In this document: positions 41,601 through 52,030 of the stretch, piece by piece | How positions within the stretch are numbered: position 1 is the stretch's first letter | Layout: every line of letters starts with the position of its first letter | Origin: Nemopilema nomurai | Lineage: Eukaryota > Cnidaria > Scyphozoa > Rhizostomeae > Rhizostomatidae | Length of the DNA stretch: 64,000 nt | Assembly (NCBI GenBank): GCA_003864495.1 | Contig: PEDN01001386.1 | Location: 1 to 64,000, forward strand | Direction: 5' to 3' | The notes under the pieces: generated by a model | Told to the model about the DNA's origin: nothing | Seen by the model: only the letters and a program-made list of their open reading frames with translations | Database searches by the model: none | Program-made: the position numbers and the translations under genes

Positions 41601-43853
41601 ATTTCAAAGAAAAATTGTAAATTTTAAGCAAATTTTTGCTTATCTTGTCATTTTGTCTGTCTGTGCAGCAAATCAATCAAAGCACTTTTGAAAGAAGTGG
41701 ATCTTGGAACTCTTGAAAGAAAGTTAGACAAATGCAAGGTATGTGTGTGTTAATTGGTTAATTGGCCAAAATAACTGAAGCGAAAAAATTTCATTTTTCT
41801 GCTCTAAAAGTTTTTAGATTGACAAAATTTATTTTGAAAGCTATCCCTTTTGAAAAAAAGCAAGTAAATCATAACATTTCAGTATAACATTTATCGCAAA
41901 TTGGCACCAAAAACGTAAAGCTTGCCAAATATAGGCTTATTTCACCGTTTGATCTATAAAGTCCTTTGCTAATGTAAACTTGCTCGAACTTTTCTCAAAG
42001 GAATTGTACCGATTGCTGTCAGAGGAGCATCACGACGGGAACAGAATCGTTCCCCTGGAAAACTTATTAGTCGAGCTTCAAGCTGGAGGGCTTGATAGGG
42101 ATCACCAACGATCGGTAATTTGCTTCATTTTTACTCTCATTTTATGCTCATATTCTCATATGATTCCTCTGCTAAGTCAATAGTAATTGTTCCCTGAAGC
42201 TAATAATTCTAGGAAAACCAAAGTACACCCGATGATGGCCTAATACTTAAACTAAAAAGAAATGACCTTTCTTACAGCCACGTTTTTGGACTTCTCCTTC
42301 TTTTTCTCTCGATTTTTGCATTCTTTTCTCATCCAAAAGCATAATTTATGCACATATTCACCCACTCCTATAAATCATCATTACAGTTCTGCTGTAGGGT
42401 CCAGTATTTCTGTTAAATTACCAGTTCAAAAAACCGTTGAGGAAATCTTTCAAAGTATTCCTAGCAATAAGCATTTAGAGACCTAGGCTTGAAGCCTTTC
42501 AGTTAGAGGCCGCCTGGGAACTACTGCTCAGAAGAGGACCACACTTTTCTGTTTGTTTTCCATCAGGCAATGTTTGTCTTGGAGAAACGAAATCGCTGCT
42601 TCTATGTTGAAAACTCAGAAATCCTCATCACAAATCCTACAGCGATTATTAGAACCTATAATTATGGCCTTTTTGTTAATTAATAAATCCAATTCTAAAC
42701 AGTAACTTCATTTCGCGCATGGTGAAGATTATTAACGAAATCCCTGTTTTAGTCGATATTCTCTGATCAAGCTGTAGTGCGTAATTCGCTGTAACACGAT
42801 CACAAATGCATATCTCTGAAAGCGAATTTTGCTCTGTCAACTCGCGGACTCTTTTCACAATTAAAATCCAGAAGATTACTTGCAAACAGACTCGCGGCAA
42901 ATGCTATCAATCTGCTTTGACAGTTTTCTTTTAGAGAGTACCATTTGCGGATCTCATTTGATTTTATCGCAAGGGCATCAGACCGTCTTAAGATTTAGCA
43001 ATGTGCTTGATCCCAGCGTACTTGCGCACATTATCAGCGCGTGTTTTGTTATTCGCTTGTCGCTCTAACATTACACCCATCTGCATTGTTTCCTGCACAA
43101 TCAAAAGACATTACTTAGGCAATGACCAGGTGCATTTTCTACTTATCTAATGTCCCGTCTCAAGTCTAGAGGGTAGTTGCTGTCAGAATATTCTTTATTT
43201 GATCTTCGTAACATCTGTTGCATATCGTGAAAAGACGCCATATGTTGATGTATGTCTATTAAAAACCTTCTGTGGAGGAATAGAACACGTCAAAATAACC
43301 GAGAAATTTTATAAACACAGTCACGTGATGCGAAAAATGAATCTTGTCTTGAATTACGCGAAAAAGTCGACCCGAAACAAGTAGTTTTATGCCAAAGGAG
43401 CCGTGCCTGATATTAATGCACAGAGATTGCAAGCTCTTTGTAGAGTGTATAGGGATTTTGGCAAATGCATTGTTCCGTTATACTAGAGAATTTGAAGCCA
43501 GGAGGATAGATCACATCTAATCTTGCTAGGCCGATAGGTAAAAATGCTGACTCATTTATTGATGTCCAAGAAACCTTAGATAAAGCCAAGAGTTCAGTCA
43601 TATATATGCGTGATAGTTTTACAAATTTAGGAGTTTACACCTGTTTATGAATTGAATCCACTGTATACCTGTTAATGTATGCTTCTTTAATTCAAATATA
43701 TCACGAATCAAATACTTGAATATCGTTCTGTTGCAGGTTATTGAGAAGCTGAATCACCATGGGCATGGATTCATCGACTTTCTTGATTTTGTCCTTTATA
43801 TACCACTTTTCTTGATGATCCACGATCAGATTGTGGAAAAGCCTTTCAAGTAA
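17664..43853 (+). CDS. Large unrecognised protein with coiled coil and C-terminal EF-hand-like region (1,184 aa, 26 exons)
   Basis: Hand-built model. Exons: 17664-17729, 21116-21475, 25547-25581, 26398-26482, 26896-27056, 27642-27944, 28435-28481, 28862-28932, 29671-30124, 30477-30575, 31130-31356, 33096-33209, 33810-34147, 35391-35461, 36238-36280, 36581-36641, 37081-37257, 37591-37687, 38624-38682, 39034-39130, 39692-39804, 40261-40350, 41046-41131, 41669-41738, 42001-42114, 43737-43853 (3,555 nt). Every junction is GT-AG and in phase from ATG to TAA. Residues 1-180 are basic and polar. A CKGC pair lies at 224-227. Residues about 250-760 are low-complexity Ser/Lys/Glu, with Lys/Arg clusters that could be nuclear signals. 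About 905-1026 form a charged coiled coil. About 1027-1184 resemble paired EF-hands; the last loop NHHGHGFIDFLD has EF spacing but Asn/His in place of acidic ligands. I do not recognise the family. A cytoskeletal or ciliary role would be a guess. The start and exons 1-5 are least certain. Confidence 0.78.
17730..21115 (+). other. Long intron 1 of the coiled-coil gene
   Basis: 3.4 kb of AT-rich sequence without a supported gene. An 8-bp inverted repeat (CCTCGTCT at 20061-20068, AGACGAGG at 20080-20087) with an 11-base loop is the only structure noted. If exon 17664-17729 is wrong, the true first exon could lie in this stretch. Confidence 0.5.
21476..25546 (+). other. Long intron 2 of the coiled-coil gene
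   Basis: 4.1 kb with no supported exon, RNA or repeat. The flanking exons are phase-compatible without any exon here, but a small in-phase exon cannot be excluded by eye. Confidence 0.5.
34160..34535. repeat. 27-bp minisatellite, about 13 copies, in an intron
   Basis: The tandem unit is CATCGGTCAGTC followed by a variable 15-base part resembling CGTCTTGCTAATACT. About 13 copies run head to tail, starting some 12 bases after the donor of exon 33810-34147. Copies at the 5' end (GGCTTGTTAATAAT type) differ from those at the 3' end (CGTCTTGCTAATACT type), so neighbours are most alike. As 27 is divisible by 3, two frames stay open, but there is no start or splice support for translation. Confidence 0.9.
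35531..35552. repeat. (ATTC)n microsatellite
   Basis: A short run of ATTC tetranucleotides, about five units, in the intron after exon 35391-35461. Confidence 0.7.
36379..36434. repeat. 20-bp tandem repeat, nearly three copies
   Basis: The unit AATCAACCTATCACTAACTA is repeated with small changes in the intron between exons 36238-36280 and 36581-36641. The third copy is partial. Confidence 0.7.
39940..40215. repeat. Degenerate GTGATA(T)-rich tandem tract in an intron
   Basis: The words GTGATATC, ATAGTGATA and GACATCAATG recur at about 15-30 base spacing for some 275 bp, ending just before the acceptor of exon 40261-40350. It looks like a decayed minisatellite with no fixed period. Confidence 0.6.
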
Positions 43854-43902
43854 AAGCAATTTTTACCTATCAACACTGCCATCGGCTTAGATGAATGCCG
43901 GA

Positions 43903-43908
43903 ATTAAA
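43903..43908 (+). terminator. Possible poly(A) signal of the coiled-coil gene
   Basis: ATTAAA, the common variant hexamer, occurs 50 bases after the stop codon. No AATAAA was seen nearer. Confidence 0.35.
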
Positions 43909-45700
43909 AGCATTGTGTCCAGTGCCTTCAACGAGCTGTCGTTTGTGTTGAAAAAGGAGTCTCGATTATTCCCATTCGGGGAACCATTACTTCCAGCCTG
44001 TCTGCCTCGGAGAACCATAGACCAATTGTATTGTCGATGCAATCAATTTAGTGCTTGTTGTGTTTAAAAAACATTATAGGCATTCTGTTCCTCGTCCCTA
44101 CCAAAAATTATAGATTTCATTAATAATTCATGAAAAGTATTTAAGGTACTTGGCTTAATCGACCTCCATGTGTTCCACCGCTTTCTATCGTGGTTTTTGA
44201 GAGTCAACCTTGCGGTGTCATTGGTGTCTATCGACTGTGGTAGGTCTGATATAACTTGCACGGAGACCCTTAAACAGCAAAGATTAGCCCCTAGCTATCG
44301 CTTTCTATATTCACCCCAACAGTTTTTTATCAATGGCTCAAAATACTGCATTAAATCTCTAGTAGAAAGATTTACTTGTGGCTCTAGGACTGGATTTTCT
44401 AAATTTTTATTTGAGACTTGGTAGGGACGCCCTCTGTTACAGTGTTTAGCAAATTTAACAAGTTTGTCATCATATATCATTCTTTACTGCGGATGCCAAA
44501 TTTTTCTATGGCTCGAAATTAAATAATTTGCAATTGTCATGTGTTGCATTTTGAAAAAATCTAATAGATATGAATTGTAAATTGTAAAAAGTATTTATCA
44601 TTTATTTATTAAATAGATTTAAAAGTCGATGTCATCAACGAGAATGTTGATATTGCATTTTATTAAATGTCCCTGCTGTTTTGTTACTCCTATGGCTGAT
44701 TCTTTGTCAATGTGAATACTGTTGAGTCAACTTGTATTCAGTGCGAAAGAGCTTTTATTCAGAGCCAATGCCAATGGGATGCATAACTATTGAACATGTC
44801 ATCCATTGTGAATGGTTGAGTCTTCTATACGAGAAGTCACCACAAGAAATAAAGCTGAACTGGAACAAAATATCGTTGCCATTGAATGTGTCAGGACGCA
44901 GTCCCTTCTTTTGTTTGTATTTCATCACACGATACAATTATTCGAACCGAAATGTCCCATCGTTAATCAATATTGGCGTGCGATGGAAATATTTTCTGTT
45001 GAACAATATCTGGAGAGCAATTTGAGCATCTTGAGTCCTTGTGGTGTGAACTTTCACCCAGGGTGTTAAGGAGAGCTCGATTTTTGCCCAATTAGGTCAA
45101 TCTTTGTGTCATAGACACGAGAGAGATACAGCATGTTGTCTGAAAATTATCCATCCTTTACCAAGACATACCTGGTTTCATATCGGTAAGAATTGCTGTA
45201 TAGCCTTATCCATGCAGCCTAGCCTAGCATCCATGGTGAGACTTTCCACGTAAGATAAGTAATTTTTTCTACATTTTTTAGAATTTTTTTCTACATCTAA
45301 TTATCAATTTTTCTTGTCTCGTTATAAAGCATAAACTTTTACTGGATATTTGTCCATCTTCAGGATAAGGTATTTGCAAAAGTTGAGTTATCATCCATGA
45401 CCAATTGAAGGGCTAAGGCTAAAGAAATATGATGCCAAAAGGCGTCTCTTTCGATGGCTTACTTCATAACTGCAGGCCTTTCGATGCTCTAACCTCGCTT
45501 AATTTCCAGAAAATTTCGCCTATGGCAAGGCTGTAGCCAGATGATATTAAACTTTGAGGCGAAAGGTGACCGCGTCAGCCAACACCCTTGGTTTTGGTCA
45601 TCTTTCTTTGTCATTTTTCTAGCCTTGCGGTTAGTTATGATGATTCTGTCTAACTGGAATCGATGTGACAGTGTGGAGTGAATGGATCTTCTTTCAGGAA
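43909..45700. other. Intergenic region upstream of the receptor gene
   Basis: No convincing gene. An 85-codon ATG frame at 44812-45069 lacks recognisable features. Non-coding 5' exons of the receptor gene could lie here. Confidence 0.4.
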
Positions 45701-45708
45701 TGACGTCA
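45701..45708. promoter_or_regulatory. Full CRE palindrome TGACGTCA upstream of the receptor gene
   Basis: A perfect 8-bp CREB/ATF consensus site, 218 bases before the chosen ATG. Its placement fits a proximal promoter element. An 8-mer can also occur by chance. Confidence 0.35.
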
Positions 45709-45925
45709 GCTTTGATTTGCCTTTGTCAGCCACATTTGCCACGTGCATCCCCGCGGTTTAAACGCGGGAAACTTAAGAAAGACCCATCACATGACATGTG
45801 TTAGCAGTGTCCTTTGTTTTGAAAATTACGGTGCCGACAGAACGTACAAAGTTCGCTTCTGTTGTGCAAGATTTACAGAATCCCTCGTCTTTCGGAGTGT
45901 TCTCTCGTCATTTGAGAGTCTGAAG

Positions 45926-48055
45926 ATGAAGGAGGTAATTTTCATATTCGTGTTGGCAACTTTGACTTCTAGTCATGGCTTTCTATTCAAGCGCAGAGAA
46001 CGGCCGTTGGCGATTGATGGCGGCTGGTCCACTTGGCAAAGCTGGAGTTCTTGTTATTTAAATTCTGCAAACAAATCTAACTTTTTTCCGACCTTCAACG
46101 GCTTTTCAGTGAGCTCTAGAGCAAGGAAATGCGATTCTCCAACTCCGGTTCAAGGAGGCAAAACATGCGTTGGAAGTTCAATGAGGTACAGACAGTGTGG
46201 TTGCAAGAATCCACTTGGAATGGAAACTGGAAAAATTGCCAACTATCAACTTTCGTCGAGTTCTGATATTTATCTCAAATACGATACCACCAAAGGACGA
46301 TTGGGGAACTCTGCAGCTTGGTGTTCAGCAGACCCCGTTTCTTCGTTTCTTGACGTTTTCTTCAAAATTGATTTTGTAAACTTCACAAAAATAACAGCGA
46401 TTGGCACCGAGGGAATATCGATTGGTAGAGTGAGCCGTTTCAAGATTTTTTACAGCTTAAACGAAAAAGAATGGTTGTTGTACCAAGACAAATACCGTGC
46501 GAACTCAGAATTTATCGGAAATATTTTCCCTGGCAAACTGAAGGTGAACGAATTGGAGAATCCTATCGTAACGCGACACTTGAAAATCCTGCCACTACAC
46601 AGCTATGGGAAAACGTGCATGAAAATAGAAGTGTATGGTTGCATTTATACTTGTGGAGCAGAGATCACGAAATCATCTGGAGAAATTATAGGCAGAGGCG
46701 AAGAGACACATGACCAAAACTGTCTTTGGAAGATAAATGTTAAAAATACAACAACATTGAATCTTGACTTCCTCACATTTTATATTCCGTGCGATAATGG
46801 TTTTATCGAGATTAGGGATGGCTCAAAGGATTACCAAGAGGGCAAAGTGTTGAAAAGAGAGTGCGGAGAAGAAATATCCAGCGATTTATTAAAATTGCAG
46901 ACCAACAATTTGTGGTTGCATTTCTTCTCAAATTCATCTTCAGATGAAGTTGGTTTTCGATTGCGTTATATATCGGAATGTTCTAAGTCTATCAACGTTG
47001 ATGGCACGGAAACTTCAGTAATTACTACCCCAAACTATCCCCAAGACTATTTTGATAACAATAACTGTACCTGGAATGTCTCCTCAAATAATGATGTTCT
47101 TTATTTTTGGTTCAAAACGTTTGATATTGAAGCAAGCAAGTCAGACAGTAAGGAGCTATGTTCAAATGACTTTGTGTCTATTGAGCAGCTGCAGGGAAAG
47201 CAGTTTATAAATATGCGAAAGTACTGCAATTCTGCTAAACCACCAATAGGTGGGGAACCTGTTATTATAAAAGCAAGCAAGGCTCGGTTGAGATTTAAAA
47301 GTGACAATGTTATTGTGAAAAGGGGATTTATGTTAGAAATAACAACATATGACAAGAGAAAAGGCAAGCCAACCACAACCATGGCTACAACACAAAGGAC
47401 CACTGTGAAAATAGTGAGTGGGACATCAAACTCAACAAGCCCAGCTGTCAAATCCCCTGATACTATTCCATCAAAGATGTGGGTTAGTGATGGTCCATTA
47501 AATGTCAGTAAGAATGAAGAGAACAGAAATTCTAGTAATACAGTCGGCCATAGGGTTAAGAAAAGCACTAAAAGTGAAACGGATTGGACAATTTTCACCG
47601 TTGCTGCTTTTTCCTGTTTTGTATTCATTCTTGTAGTTTCTGTAACAGTGTTAAGTATTCGCAAGTGTGCTTCAAGGTATAATGGAGAATCAGGGAAGTT
47701 TATACCAGCAGTTTCGAAAAAGACTGGGGCCAATGACAGGTACAAAGTAGTGGATGTTGTTGTTAGAAGCAAAAAGCAATGTTCAGCTGCAGAGGAAGGT
47801 AGTCAATTTTGTGAGATGAAAAGTCCAGCTGGTAGTATCAAGGTTGGAGGATCAGACACTGGATCAGAGATAGGAGAACAAGAGCCTATGAAGGCAGACA
47901 TTATGAACCATACCTTGAATAGGGAAAGGAGACAGAACTATATTGACATGTACACTGACGGCACTGAGGAAGTTGGTGTAGCCAAATCCCCAGAGGTGCC
48001 AGAAGATGAAAGTCAGTCTCTAACTGTTATTGAAAGTTTAGAAACTGTGATTTGA
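45926..48055 (+). CDS. Single-pass membrane receptor: signal peptide-TSP1-F5/8C-CUB-CUB-TM-tail (709 aa, no introns in the coding region)
   Basis: The chosen ATG at 45926 (AAGATGA context) is followed directly by a hydrophobic signal peptide (residues 1-18); the open frame extends further 5' but without a better start. A thrombospondin type 1 repeat covers 31-93 (GGWSTWQSWSSC, then paired Cys). A discoidin/F5/8C domain spans Cys93-Cys239 (NPLGMETGKI start, KIEVYGC end). CUB1 is about 243-352 and CUB2 about 352-476 (TTPNYPQDY, CTWNV). A Thr/Ser-rich stalk leads to the transmembrane helix at 554-578 and a 131-residue tail. The tail has YIDM at 672-675, fitting the YxxM PI3K-docking form, and ends ETVI, a class I PDZ-ligand form. 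Such domains bind extracellular ligands, as in neuropilins and DCBLD proteins, but the order here differs from both. The ligand is unknown. The uninterrupted frame contrasts with the intron-dense neighbours. Confidence 0.93.
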   Translation: MKEVIFIFVLATLTSSHGFLFKRRERPLAIDGGWSTWQSWSSCYLNSANKSNFFPTFNGFSVSSRARKCDSPTPVQGGKTCVGSSMRYRQCGCKNPLGMETGKIANYQLSSSSDIYLKYDTTKGRLGNSAAWCSADPVSSFLDVFFKIDFVNFTKITAIGTEGISIGRVSRFKIFYSLNEKEWLLYQDKYRANSEFIGNIFPGKLKVNELENPIVTRHLKILPLHSYGKTCMKIEVYGCIYTCGAEITKSSGEIIGRGEETHDQNCLWKINVKNTTTLNLDFLTFYIPCDNGFIEIRDGSKDYQEGKVLKRECGEEISSDLLKLQTNNLWLHFFSNSSSDEVGFRLRYISECSKSINVDGTETSVITTPNYPQDYFDNNNCTWNVSSNNDVLYFWFKTFDIEASKSDSKELCSNDFVSIEQLQGKQFINMRKYCNSAKPPIGGEPVIIKASKARLRFKSDNVIVKRGFMLEITTYDKRKGKPTTTMATTQRTTVKIVSGTSNSTSPAVKSPDTIPSKMWVSDGPLNVSKNEENRNSSNTVGHRVKKSTKSETDWTIFTVAAFSCFVFILVVSVTVLSIRKCASRYNGESGKFIPAVSKKTGANDRYKVVDVVVRSKKQCSAAEEGSQFCEMKSPAGSIKVGGSDTGSEIGEQEPMKADIMNHTLNRERRQNYIDMYTDGTEEVGVAKSPEVPEDESQSLTVIESLETVI

Positions 48056-48282
48056 TAAAAGATACCTTTAATGTGTATCAAAAATTGTAATTTTGCATAG
48101 AATTCTTCTAATATATAAGTTATTATTTAACATGTTAATTGTGATTGGCATTCTGATGTGGAAAAGAAAGCTGTCAGAGCTCAGATTGTAAAATGATAGT
48201 TTGGAGTTTGACAAGTCTCACATTTTTTCACCATATTTTCTGGTAGGTAAATAACTTAAATGTTGATGAAATATTTTCCTCC

Positions 48283-48288
48283 AATAAA
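48283..48288 (+). terminator. Poly(A) signal of the receptor gene
   Basis: AATAAA lies 228 bases after the stop codon. A second AATAAA occurs near 48634-48640 and could give a longer transcript. Confidence 0.5.
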
Positions 48289-50079
48289 GAGCACCCTTGA
48301 ATATCTAAGATCTAAGTATGTATTTCTTTTGTTTGCTTCTTGAATATATATCTTTGCCACTCACCCTCAGTATAGACATCATCAGCATCCTCACCTACCT
48401 TTAATTTTTTGTTGATGGTTTCTAACTAAATGTTAGATTCAAATTTTTGAAAATTTTATTCCTCGGGTAGTCTTTAATTAATCTAATAAGGAAGGAAGTT
48501 ATTTTCAAGGATGTTTTTTGAAAGCTAGCTGTGGCAGCCCACCTATTTTCTTCTCACTTTATTATATATCTATTAGTTTTTTCTTGTTATCCTACTGGAC
48601 AGACCATCTCAGGAAATTGCTTGACTGTTTTGATGAATAAACAATTTCCCTCTTGTTAAACAGTGTTGGATATGCACTGAACTGTATTTTGAATAGTCTC
48701 AGGGAAGCAAACACAATGGCTAACTTATTAGTTTTATAAATTTTTTAGGCTATTCATAGGGAGAGTGATGAAAACTTGTGTGGGCAAAGAATGATGTTTG
48801 TATTCCAAGATTAATTCAATGGAAAATGTGGCTTTGTTTGGGAAATTAGTGTTAGACATCTAGAGTTACATTTCTGAATCATTGTTGTTTGTAGATATCG
48901 CCTGTATCAGAGATTTCTTTTCGTACTTGTTCCTACAAACAGCAATTGTGACAACAAATGTATTACCAGTATCATGAATTGTATGGCTGTGTCGTCAAAC
49001 TGTTAAGCAGTGTTGTATAATTGTTGTGTCAAGAGAACGAAGATCGCGGCGGCAAGTCAGGTACCTGTCGGCGTCTTTTGGAAGTCACGTGAGTTTTGCC
49101 AGCGTTCTTTCGAATCTTCTTGCTTGCTCAATTTATGACATTTCCTCGTCCCCACCTTGAATGCCCCCAAACAGGTGTTGATTGTTTATATGAATTTTTC
49201 TATTTTGTAGGCAGTGGTGAATTTAATTCCTTTCTTGCCATGGATCAACTTGGGGTTCGAACATTCTTTACGGCGATAGACTTTTTTGTTTATATTTTCT
49301 TAAGTTGTAAGGACATTTTTCTCCCACTTTGTTGGGAAGAGGCTGATACATCTAAAAAGCTAAACTTGAAGCCCAAGGCCTCTTTGTGCAGAAAGATTAA
49401 TAATTATTTTTAATTCATTTAGATAAATAACATTTTCTTCTAGTTCGTAATATTAATCTTTTGTCTTTCAAAACAGATAACCAAAAGCTTGCTCTTTATT
49501 TTCCTGTTTTATGGTTTGCCACTATGGATACTGAAAGCAAGATAAGTCTGCTGCAGATTCAACCAAACTTGGCGACCCTGATTTCCGACTCAGGAAATTG
49601 TTGTACCACATCTAACAAACATGCATAGCACTACATTTCCAAATAGAAACACATTAATTCTAGTTTAATAATGCTTTAGCATAAATCGAAGGCAGGATGA
49701 GGTGTGGCATCTATTTAAATATAATTCGTTTTATGAAAAAGCTAGCTCATTGTTTCGTTCATATCTTATCTTTGGCATCACTTAAAAGGATTCCATAGTG
49801 CCAAACAGCATTAGATTCTGTGGCTTCCAACAGTGTTTGAAAGTTGAGAACGTTATACCTTGTTTTTTGGTGTAATATTTAATCTTTTTCAGTTTTTTTG
49901 ACTGAATTAACATAAAAGTTTTACAACAGAATACAAAATGTATGTCGACCTTTCACAAAGGGCGCTTATTCTCTGGTTCAGAATATGCAGCAATGTAAAC
50001 CTGACTTACAATTTTATCGTTGTTGCCCAAAAATCTGATTACTTTTTTTTAATGCCATTTTTCCATCAATTTGTGAATC
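48289..50079. other. Intergenic, AT-rich, no gene seen
   Basis: No exon chain, RNA gene or mobile element could be supported. Open stretches here start with non-ATG codons or lack splice partners. Confidence 0.5.
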
Positions 50080-50346
50080 ATGAATAACTCGTTTGAAAGC
50101 ATCAGTGATTGGACTAACAAACAGGAGACGATGGCACGAGGGGATCGCTTCAACTCGATCGTGAAACAAGGTAACATCTTCGTCATTTTTATGAACTCTA
50201 AATTCTGGCCTATTGGCGTCAGTCGTGCTTGCTTTTTCAGTTGGTGTGGCTGTAGCTTAATAGAGATTTTTATCGATAAATACTGCTTTTCTTAATCTTT
50301 TAAAACAAAATCTTTCCTTTCTGCAGTAAAACGGAGCATTGAATAA
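50080..50346 (+). CDS. Doubtful two-exon micro-ORF (36 aa)
   Basis: The ATG at 50080 has A at -3 and an in-frame stop just upstream. It opens a polar reading (MNNSFESISDWTNKQETMAR and on) that reaches a donor GTAACA at 50171. A pyrimidine-rich acceptor at 50325-50326 joins in phase to give a C-terminus VKRSIE and TAA at 50344-50346. The joined peptide is 36 residues with no known motif. It may be a real small protein, the first exon of a longer gene, or chance. Confidence 0.2.
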
Positions 50347-50879
50347 TTTATGAGCAAAACTTTAAATGGATTTGCTCAAAGAATCTCATGCAATGAATAC
50401 CAAAGAACAGGGTATGATTTTCCACATTTTGTTGTGAATCTCATGGAACTGTCAAAAAGTTTATTTTAGCCTATATGCTACATGTCTTTTACCCTTAAAA
50501 TATAAGAAGAGACAACAACAAGAGATGAGATATTTTTCTTCAACTTGCCAAAGAATACGTCCCCCCCTGGGTGTTATTGTTGTGTTGTTTTGCACCAGAA
50601 AATCGTCTTGATTAAATAAAAGTAATTATACCATACTTACGTAGATGGTCCTGTTCTATACTAGGGCAGCCCTGTATTTTGGTCCTGCTCATAAGTATGA
50701 TGCCCTATGTTTGGTCCTGCTTCACAATAGTCTAGAACAAAGAGCAGTACTGCTCAATCTGGAGAGCAAGACCTCGCCAAAATAATAATCATAACATGAG
50801 GCAAGCTGTAGTGATTTGATTGGTTAAGGGCTTGCTTACGTAGACCTAACATTATTGTTTAAAAAGTTTCAACTGAAAT

Positions 50880-52030
50880 GACCATTTTTGCAGAACTATG
50901 GTCTTGGTGATTTCCAAAATAAGATCAACATCCTTCCGACTCCCTATGATCAAATATTATTCAAATTCCAAAAATGGCACCATTTTGGCGATGGTCTTGT
51001 TGATTTCACTAAAAAAGGCCCACTTTTCTCTCTCTTTAAAGGGTCATATTTTGTATATTTAGTTAAATTGATAGCAACATCGTGTTGTGAACGAGCGGGT
51101 CTAACAATTATCAATATATTTCAATTAAAAGCCTTTCCATCTGATAAAAGCTGTTGGCAAAGGCTTTGGAAAAGACTTCAAAATAAGTCAAACTCCTCTT
51201 AACATTCTATGATCAAATATTGCTTAATTTCCAAAACAAATGACCCAATCGTAATGGGCAGAAGCAGCTCTATAAATTGCAAATAGTTTAAAGCAAGCAA
51301 AAATTTTCTGAATTGGCCATTTTTCCAAGGCAGTAGCCTTTGTGGTGCTATCAGAGTGGGAAGGCTTATCTCTGACCTTTTGATTAACTATTAGAAAATT
51401 TCCAAACTAATGCAGCTTTTTTCGAGTAAAAGCATTCTGCTACCAATTGTAATTGGAATTTTGTTTAAAAAAATTTATACAAAGTAGCCACATTTGCAGG
51501 ATTATTTGAAAAGGGACAATTTTCTTGGCTATCTTGTGATCAAGTATTGATTAATCTTTAGAACAAACAGCATCATTGTGACGTGGACGAGCAGTTCTGT
51601 GAATTACCAGCATATTTTTGCCAAAAGAGAATGGCGCTTTCTAAAATGCTATTGGCTTGGTGATTGGAAAAAATATGCCCATTTTCATTAGACATTTTCC
51701 AATCAAACAGAGTTCATCAATCTGATTTAAGAAAGCAGTTTGGTTAGTTATAAAATCATTACAGGGAAAAGAATTTTCATCTAAATTGATCCTTTTCGTA
51801 AAGCTATAACCTTATACAACAAGATAGGAGTTTTTCCCAACAATTCATGGAGAAAAAAAATTAAATTACCTGATTTAAACTCATCAATCTAGAGTTAAAG
51901 AGAAGTTCTATAAATACCAAAAAGATAAAAATGGACCATCTTTTCAAGGTTGTTGCCTTTGTTAATGAAACACAAATAACATTGTTTCTTCTAACATAAC
52001 AAAATGAAAATTGCCTGATTTTCAAGAGCA
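50880..52030. repeat. Diverged left flank of the satellite array
   Basis: Sequence with recurring but strongly mutated parts of the satellite monomer: TTTTCCAAGGCAGTAGCC-like and TTTTCAAGGTTGTTGCC-like boxes, 'CTATAAAT..CCAA' stretches and 'GATCAAATATT' stretches, at roughly 170-180 base spacing. It grades into the homogeneous array. Confidence 0.65.

Noticed and set aside
44812..45069. 85-codon ATG frame upstream of the receptor
   Set aside because: No motif, no neighbouring exons, overlapped by equally long frames in other phases.
45743..45925. N-terminal extension of the receptor frame
   Set aside because: The frame is open upstream but begins at GTG, and its only internal ATG gives a cysteine-rich leader without signal features. 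The ATG at 45926 is followed at once by a signal peptide.
47101..47772. 223-codon open frame on the minus strand
   Set aside because: It lies entirely antisense to the CUB2/transmembrane part of the receptor gene. Its hydrophobic composition is the mirror of that coding sequence.
49096..49413. 105-codon plus-strand frame
   Set aside because: Begins with TTG rather than ATG and reads as AT-rich hydrophobic noise; no splice partner.
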